Origin: Diplolepis rosae
Lineage: Eukaryota; Arthropoda; Insecta; Hymenoptera; Diplolepididae
DNA: 64,000 nucleotides
Direction: 5' to 3'
NCBI GenBank assembly: GCA_030998225.1
Contig: JAPYXD010000715.1
Coordinates: 9,242,501-9,306,500, forward strand
Part shown: positions 56,835 through 64,000 of the stretch, piece by piece
Layout: each line of letters begins with the position of its first letter
How positions within the stretch are numbered: the stretch's first letter is position 1
Made by a program: the position numbers and the translations under genes
The notes under the pieces: model-generated
The model's input: the letters and a program-made list of their open reading frames with translations, nothing else
Databases searched by the model: none
What the model was told of the DNA's origin: nothing

Positions 56835-57921
56835 TCAGGTTTTTAGGTAGATATAGTCGCAAGGGTCAATGACATTATTTGTATACATAGGTAAGTAATA
56901 GAGTAACTATAATACAATTGTTGTACATAAATGGTTATTATGATTTGTTTTAATTCTATTAATCTTTATATTTAAACATTGTTTTTGTTTATAACATTAA
57001 TAATAATAATAGTGATTTGAATAGTTCTTAAAAGAACGTATTTTATAATTAATTGCTGATTGTTGATTAACATCAAATAAGAATATTAACAATAATGATA
57101 ATTATTATAAACATTATTATTATAACATTTGAATTATTATAATATTTGTTGCAAATCTTAATAACAATATGAAATAATTATAATGAAAGTGATTGATAAT
57201 TATTGCAAATCAAGAAATTGAAGTAACATTGTTATTATTTAATATTTGTTGCATTTTGACAATTAATGTTAATAACAATATTAAATATTAATAATAATAT
57301 TTAAAGAATTTGAAAATCTTTCTGTGGAAAAAATGACGCTTTCGACTGCGCTGGGATTCGAGCCCAGGTCTTTCGAAATAGAGATTAATAATAATTTTAA
57401 ATATAAAGGTTGAAGTAATATTGTTGTTATATAACATTTGTTGTATTTCGTTAATTGTTATTATTAACAATAGTAATAATAATAGTTAATAATAATAAAA
57501 GGTAATATTTGTTTTAATTAGTATTTTATCAATAAAATCAATTGTTTATTGATATTTTAGTTAATAGTAATAGTGAAATTATTTATAAAAACAATTACAT
57601 GTATCTAGCAACAATATTTATAGCAACAATAAAACGTGTTATATGATATAATAGCATAATAGTTTTATATGATTATAATATATAATATAACTGTCATGGA
57701 TACGTGACAGTAGTACAATCATCATTTGAAATTTGATGATTTTTCATATCCATGTTTGATTCTAGAGCAGAATCTAGCAGAAAAATTCCAAAAACATCTT
57801 AATTAGTTAGAAAAATACTATGAAAACTTAACTTTCAAATGAGATTACAGACTTTTCACAAAGTTAATTACTTTTAGATTTATTAATATTATTAAGAAAG
57901 ATCTAAATTTGATGTCTTTTA
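56835..57921. repeat. AT-rich low-complexity stretch
   Basis: Long runs of aataat/ttattaat words (about 56990-57660). One GC-richer island at about 57333-57372 holds a tRNA B-box-like GGCTCGAATCC on minus (57344-57356). No gene seen. Confidence 0.6.
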
Positions 57922-58460
57922 GATTCTCATCATACGAGAATTAAGGTTTTGGTTTTATGTGAAAAATCATTTTCGGAATTTTCGTCAAATCTTTACGTTT
58001 TGAGATCCCTTGAGTCAGAAAAAACGGTTTTTACGAAAGTGTATGTCTGTCTGTCTGTCGGTCTGTCCGTTTGCAGTAGTAATAGGTCATATACTCAATA
58101 ACTCTGGATAGAAAAAAATTTTCGGATTGAATTGAGCTTTGGCATACATTATCGCAGCTGAAAAAGTATGGACAAGTTCGTTAACCAGCTACATCCGACA
58201 AAAATTGTCAAAATAGGAGCATTTTTTGTGTTTTTGAAAAAAACTTTATGAAAAAATCAAAAATTTTAAGACTGGTTTCTGATAATTCTCGTAAAGCTCT
58301 ATTAATTATCCTCATAATATTTTGCAATTAAAGTAAAATTAAGAAAGTCACAGTATATTAAAACTTGAAAAAAGTCAATATCCATTTTCCAGTTAAATTA
58401 TACGTCGAGATACGAATAAAAGTTATGATAAAAAATGGTTTACTACATAAAGATCTACAA
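57922..58460 (+). repeat. Third copy of the foldback arm, left part
   Basis: Matches 52590-53110 (tggttttatgtgaaaaat, aatctttacgttttgaga, tctgtctgtctg) with about one change in eight. Continues at 59597 after an insertion; the junction repeats taaagatcta on both sides. Confidence 0.65.
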
Positions 58461-58489
58461 GAGTAATAACTGTAAATTTGACATGATTG

Positions 58490-58690
58490 ATGACATGTCT
58501 GCTATTATATTGACCCAAAATTCACAGAATTTTTGTTAATTTCTCATTTTTTTTGGCATTGGGTCAGCCAGTTTTTATTTTCTTCTATTAATATTATCAA
58601 TGCTACTTACGATAAAAAACGCAAAAAAAGAGAGAAGGCCAACGTTTCGGCTACATATGCGGGGGCCCTCTTCAGTGCCATAAATTAAAA
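58490..58690 (-). mobile_element. PLE pseudo-LTR remnant
   Basis: Has the same tgaccca/tgggtca pair (58510 and 58558) and the hammerhead block as the main PLE, but is otherwise diverged, so it is another PLE family. The insertion interrupts the foldback copy. Confidence 0.55.
58637..58679 (-). ncRNA. Hammerhead ribozyme motif in the PLE remnant
   Basis: GGCA-CTGAAGA, helix II GGGC...GCC, GAAACGTT, then GGCC. Helix I keeps three of four pairs (GGC with GCC), with a compensating change relative to the main PLE at the fourth position (G-C instead of G-U). Confidence 0.55.
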
Positions 58691-58959
58691 GATTAATTCA
58701 AAATTTTCGTAAAAGATAAAAATGTAGAAGATAGTTAAAATAAGGATAATAATGAAACTCAAAAACTTATCTCATTGCTTGCAATTCAAAATGAAGAAGT
58801 CCAGTAAGCAACAACACGAATTGGAAAAAATATGTACAATTCACTGTTTATAGAAAACCGGATAAAATGAACGAAAAACTTAGAAATTTGTAAACAACAG
58901 GCCAGAATTTTTGTTTGTTTTTTTTCCTTTATAAAAGAAAGGATGACCATTTCTTCGAC

Positions 58960-59600
58960 CGTTATATTATTATATCATATAGGTTTGGTTTCGTCGGTTT
59001 TAGGGTCAATAAAACAACATTAAAGAAAAATTATTGAATCAATTTATATCAATAAAAATATTAATATATCAATAAATTTTAAGGCTGAAATTATGAATAT
59101 TAATCGAATTTGCCATGGCATTATTTAACATATGATTTTCAAGTTTGTGTTCTCAAGCTTTAGCACACTTTTCATTGGTGAATTTAATTCAATTTATCGT
59201 ATCTTCGCGTCTCTCTATCGTACAGTTTGCGTTGCTTCATCGGATTGTACACACCGTATTATAATGTAATTTTAAATTATTGAAGCCCTAAATCTTTGAG
59301 GCTTTAATTTTAATGACATTTTCATGAATAAGACTGAATCTTCATGTGTGCTTTCGCTTTTTTGGAATTTATGAAATTACTTATTTATTATATCAACACA
59401 ACATAAAATAGTTCTCTTTGGAAAAAGAAATTTGATTGTAAATTGATTTGTTCAATTTTTAGTGACATATATATTCCTTGAAAAAGACCCGCAGTGAGTT
59501 TGAAACATAGGAGAATTTTTGACCAAATATAATGAAGGAATTTTTTATAGAATGTTGTTTTATTGACCGCAAGACCCACGAAACCAAACCCATATGATAT
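58960..59600. mobile_element. Inverted-repeat element within the insertion
   Basis: Left end catataggtttggtttcgtc and right end acgaaaccaaacccatatg are inverted, continued by ggtcaataaaacaac and gttgttttattgacc. About 630 bases, no ORF recognised. Confidence 0.5.
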
Positions 59601-59985
59601 AAAGATCTATAGAAGTTTGAACTGTAACATTTTTTCATAAGATGTATATTTTTCTTTTTAATTAAAAAAAAATACCATTGAAAATACGAAATTCAATTTT
59701 TTAACTAAAATATGTGAAATACGAAAAAAACGTAAGAATAGAAAATTGTTCGTTTCAATAATATATACAAATACTTTCAGATATAGTTTCTAATAAAATG
59801 TATATTTTTCATTATAATTTAAAAAAATACGATTCAAATTAAAAAATTCCATTATTTGAACAAAATATGTGACATACGAAAAAAACGTTGAGATGGAAAA
59901 TTATTAGTCTAAATGAGGTCTACAAATTCTCAGTAGGACATTTTTTGACAAGATGCATATTTTATGTTTTGGTTTTAAAAAAAAT
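59597..59985 (+). repeat. Third copy of the foldback arm, right part
   Basis: Resumes the match to 53110-53480 (aactgtaacattttttc, gaaaattattagtctaaat) after the insertion. Confidence 0.6.
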
Positions 59986-59989
59986 GAAA

Positions 59990-60425
59990 AAAACATAAAA
60001 CTGAGAATGTAAATTTTAAACTTGAATTTTATGTTTATCTCTTCTTAATAGAAAATATCTTTCTTGCTAAAAAGTTTTTAAATGTACAAAATTGATAAGA
60101 AGTATGGAAATTTGAATAGGAAAATATATATTGATTCAAATTTGGAACATTTATTGGCATCAAATTTTACTGAAAGTTTATTTTTGAAGTGTTCAACTGC
60201 TTATAAAATTTTACACGGTATTTCAGATTTCTATTTTAGGCAGATTTTTTCCAAAATATCGGAAAAAAAAGTGTTGTTTCTTAAATAACATATTTCGTAA
60301 ATTTGAAATTGTCGTCTGCTTCGCATTGCATAGAGGAAGCGAGGAGAATAAGGAGAAGTAGGACGAGTCGTTCTCGCGTGCAAGGGCGACGAGGAAGAAA
60401 CAAGGGCAGCGCGCGCGGCTGCCCC
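59990..60425 (-). repeat. Partial copy of the hAT-like terminal arm
   Basis: Same orientation as 46925-47450, sharing gaggagaataaggagaag and gacgagtcgttctcgcgtgc. The outer terminus is missing. Confidence 0.75.
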
Positions 60426-60544
60426 TCCATAGAAATTCTGATGGTAAATCATTTCTGGATTTTCTAACATTCATTATTTACCGACGCGCAAAGTACACCT
60501 TTTGCGCAACGCGTTCAGAGGGCGCGTTTATCAGCCCACTTTTA

Positions 60545-62664
60545 GAGTTCTTAAATTCTCAAGAATTTAAGTTGGTGGAATATAACCGAGAATATTACAG
60601 AATTTAAAGAATATAAAGAGAATTTTGAGAATTTATGTTTTAAATATCAATTTATGTGTACTTATCAATTTTGAAAATATGTTTATTATTAAATAAGAGG
60701 CATTTGATTGTTTACATGTGTTTGAAATGAAAAATAACCTTGAAATTGTTTTACTCTCAAGATATTAAAACTTTTCACCGCTGAAATTTTAGGTTATGTT
60801 CACTTTGAATTTAAAACTAAAGATATTAAATTAACATTATCTCTATAATTATAAAAATTTCAATGAATTATATTAATTTCTTCAGTAAATGAAACGTCTT
60901 ATTTGCATGGAATTCTTCAAACAATTTTTATTAGAACAAAATAGAACATTATTATATTTTAATTATGTAAAACACATTAATTTAATGAGCTTGAGAATCT
61001 TAGTAATCATTTTCAGCCTTTTGTTTTCATTTTCCTTAATACTGTTTAACTTTTTAAGACTTAGCATATAAAATATGAAGTAATATAGCTTAAGCTACAT
61101 TTAAAAAAAAATTTAACATTTGACCTTCATAAACGCTTAAATCGTAGTATAAAAACTTTTGAGAATGCAACTTTAGTAAAAAAATATTGATATCACTTAT
61201 ACCTATTCTCTACCTATTCCTAAGTATGTACCTATCGTTGTCAAAAAATATGAGACTAACATATTATCATTGAGGTAGTGTCGTGCCAAGAAACAGGTCT
61301 CTGATGAAAAAAGTTCTTTTATGATTTTGAAACTTGAAATGATATCATTAGTCGTTTCATATGAAACAAAAAAAAATTATTTCTTATGGAGAAAATTTAA
61401 AAATCACGAAAAATAATACTTTTAACATCATTTGTTGTAATAGGATCTTTCCTTACTAAACCTTCTTATCAATTTTTTGAAAATAATTGAATTTTCATAA
61501 ATCATGGCCTATTTTACCAGGGAAAATATTCTCTATAACCCTACTGTTTCCCAGTTTGAAAATAAGTGGAAAATCTTCAGATATAGCTATTTTGAAAAAA
61601 AATTCTTTTTTAAAAATCTGCTTCAACGCTTTTAATAACAGAAAACTGTACTTTTAAAATTGGAAACATTAGAGTTGTAGAGAATCTTCTCCCCAAAAGA
61701 ATAAGCCGTGATTCATGGAAATCCAATAATTTTTTTCTTGCACAGTGCACTAGGTTAAAGTTCGAATAAAAAAATTGGAAAAATTCCAATATTGCTTTTG
61801 CTAAGAAAAACATTTTTATGAGGTATATAAAACATATAATCATGAATTTTCTATAGTACTCCCTTCAAACATATATTTATATGATTTTTATCATGATTTT
61901 CCCTGCGGATGAAATGTTTTCGAATTTTTCCTTCGTTTTTGTCACAATTTTAACTCTTTGCACAATGCAAGAAAAAATTATACATTTATAATGACAATTT
62001 ACTGCGATTTGGAAGAATCTTAGCTTTAAATTAAGCCCAAGAACATTAATAAATGTTGATTATTTTGAAAGTCTTTTAAAATTTAAAAAAACATTGAAAT
62101 TTAGACTTTTTTTGCAATACCTTCTTCAAAATTTAACAAAACAACTTCATTCTGGACTCATTTTATAGAGAATTTTGATGGCATTCAATTCATAATGAGA
62201 GCAAATTTCATCACTCACAAAATTAAAATTAATATAATTTAAGTAATCATCAAAAAACACGTGGTTCCCCAATTTTGACCGGTAGTGTATTTTAATTAAA
62301 TAAACTAATGTTTCCATTGCATTTGATATCTTTCGCTTCGTCTCATTCAGTCTCATTAGGATCAACTTTTCGTGATAAGTACTTGCAGATCCGGCAACCA
62401 CCGGCAACAGGCAAACGACGTGTTGTGATTATGATATTTATTAAATTTCGACAGACGCTTATCATGTACAATCAAAATATGTTTGAAATATTGAACTATA
62501 ATTTTATACGCAATAAATAATTGATTCTGATTGTTTAAAACATTTAAAAAGTCAAAATGAGAAAATTCTCATTAATTCTAAAAGAATTTATCTGCCGGTT
62601 ATATTCTCGGTAATATTCTCATTCTCGTTACCGTTCTCAATGTAATATAACCGACTCAGAACTC
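60545..62664 (+). mobile_element. TA-flanked element Y, apparently complete
   Basis: Ends GAGTTCTTAAATTCTC and CAGAACTC, flanked by TA (60543-60544 and 62665-62666), 2120 bases. Subterminal gaatataaccgagaatatta recurs inverted near the other end. Same terminal GAGTTCT as X, so X and Y are probably one superfamily (Tc1/mariner-like by TA flanks). No intact transposase seen. Confidence 0.65.
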
Positions 62665-62715
62665 TACCCACTTTTGTGAAATTCTCTTATTCCATTACTC
62701 ATGGAGACTAGATAT

Positions 62716-62973
62716 AAGGAGACCAATCTCCATATATCCATTCCCGAAATGAAGTTCTGCCAAGTACATATTTACAAAACTTCCCGATGGGGGCATGTGT
62801 GTTCCCTGGGTGCAAAATGGCGACGTCTAATACACGATGCTTATAGACCGTAGATGCCGCCATTTTGCACTCAGGGAACACACGTGCCCTCATCGGGAAG
62901 TTTCCTAACTAAGTACTTGGCTGAACTTCATTTCGTGTTTTGTGAAGTACGGCCATAAGAGATTGGTCTCCTT
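62716..62973. repeat. 255-bp palindrome with YY1-like sites
   Basis: Nested inverted blocks: aaggagaccaatctc (62716-62730) with gagattggtctcctt (62959-62973); cgaaatgaagttctgccaag with cttggctgaacttcatttcg; aacttcccgatgggggcatg with its mirror. The innermost arms carry gcaaaatggcg (62812-62822) and gccgccattttgc (62856-62868), both close to the YY1/Pho consensus. No ORF. Confidence 0.8.
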
Positions 62974-63751
62974 CATGAAGGAATAATAAGGAGACCAAAC
63001 TGCCATGGGAAACTTTTCCGAATCTGGCAGGAGCAACGGCACGGTAAGTGCCCGTCTTGTAAGTTGGAAGTAGTGGAAAGGAGTGCGCAAGTGCACAGTT
63101 GTCCTCTTCTTACTCACGGGAAAATGTGCTAGTGAGACGAACTTGTCAAATTGATCTAAGCCAGAGAGGTTATGCATCCCGGAACGCGACACGACCAGCC
63201 CCCTGTATCTTGCCACCAAATGCATAAGAAAAAAATTACGTGAAAGTTGACTGCCGCCGGTGGCGGCGCTGACTGTTCATAGGCCCTAGATTCAAAAAAA
63301 TGCATGGGAAAGAGCATAAAAAATTAATTTTCTCCTAATAGAAACTATTTTATCGCATTTTCTCATACATTACAATAACCTAATAAGATCTTCATATTTT
63401 TCACAAAAATTTATTCTCTTCGAAAAGGTTAAGAAATTCACTTTAGGCAGAAAATCTAATTTCTAAATTCTGGCGGGAATTGCATTATTTGTATCATGTT
63501 TTTTATTTTATTATTTATTTGCGTTCATTTAAATATTAATACTAATAATTAACCTCGTTATAATAAAATTTGATAATTTTTCATATTATATAACACATAT
63601 ATAATATAACATATAACAAAAACACATAATACATATACTATATATTACTACTGTAATTAAATGAAACTCCTTTTCAAAAAAAACATTTCAAAAATACTGT
63701 TTGGAATTTGGACTAAAATGTGTTAATATTATACTATAAAATATATTAATA
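62974..63751. other. Non-coding stretch, nothing firm
   Basis: A minus-strand open frame (62905-63225) overlaps the palindrome and is not recognised. A gcgccgccaccggcggc block near 63252-63270 resembles, inverted, the block at 34-60 of the window. AT-rich from 63290 on. Confidence 0.45.
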
Positions 63752-64000
63752 CAGTAAAACCTATCGTAGCCGACACATATGGGAGAAAAGTTCGGCTACG
63801 ATGGGTACCAATGACATGCAATAATTGCTAGGGACTTATTACTAGCTTGGTTCAGTGCTGTGGCAACAGGTGCCCCTGTGTTTAGTAACACACGTATATC
63901 GGTTTGTACATATTTGTTGTGTTTACTTTTGTGCAAAAAGGTGAGTAAAAGTTAGTTTGAAAAATAATCAGTTCTTTTAGTTGACAATTTAAAAATTTAA
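63752..64000 (+). mobile_element. End of a probable pogo-like (Tc1/mariner) transposon
   Basis: After a TA (63750-63751) the sequence starts CAGTAAAACCTATCGTAGCC, close to the CAGTAAAACC ends of pogo/Tigger-type elements. It is followed by a local inverted pair (atcgtagccga and tcggctacgat). The element runs off the window. Confidence 0.45.

Noticed and set aside
58816..58893. Penelope RT tail on plus near the PLE remnant
   Set aside because: FTVYRKPDK resembles a conserved PLE block, but the open stretch is about 25 codons and lies in the opposite orientation to the neighbouring ribozyme motif.
62905..63225. 106-aa minus-strand ORF
   Set aside because: Overlaps one arm of the palindrome, no recognised domain, start context weak.

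Overview
This is an AT-rich, intron-bearing eukaryotic window made almost entirely of nested transposable elements. I read it as an insect genome, possibly hymenopteran. The reasons are the Gypsy, Penelope-like, hAT-like and TA-flanked element mix, the GT-AG exon fragments and the absence of operons; the order is a guess. No complete host gene is visible.

Layout. 1-2827: short candidate coding exons (610-675 and 1363-1485 on minus, 2056-2179 on plus), a small hairpin repeat and fragments of a TA-flanked repeat here called X. 2828-17531: a 14.7 kb Ty3/Gypsy retrotransposon (element 1) with LTRs that differ, as far as I compared them, by one inserted C, a 4-bp target duplication (gcaa), a tRNA-Leu-type primer site, gag, a gag/pol overlap, PR-RT-RNase H and a separate ORF for a macrodomain plus integrase. 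17532-26216: an older, broken Gypsy element on minus (element 2) with the same domain order. Between its integrase stop and the left flank are four repeated two-hairpin modules.

26327-47511: a hAT-like foldback transposon with long terminal inverted repeats and an 8-bp target duplication (gactagag). A 15 kb Penelope-like element (PLE, 30803-45952, minus) sits inside it. The PLE has an RT ORF, a GIY-YIG endonuclease ORF, two LTR-like repeats each with a hammerhead-ribozyme-like motif, and two arrays of ~249-bp repeats (about 21 and 19 copies) organised partly as ~498-bp dimers. 47512-64000: an X element, two candidate exons, two inverted copies of a ~2.1 kb TA-flanked element (Y), a 2.85 kb palindromic foldback element with a GC-rich core, a possible solo LTR, a PLE remnant with a third hammerhead-like motif, a 255-bp palindrome with YY1-like sites, and the end of a probable pogo-like element.

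The most notable points are: (1) both Gypsy elements carry a TARG1/OARD1-like macrodomain between RNase H and integrase; (2) the tandem two-hairpin modules 3' of the element 2 integrase show compensatory stem changes; (3) the PLE appears to carry satellite arrays and ribozymes as part of its repeated ends. All homology calls come from reading motifs by eye; no database was searched.
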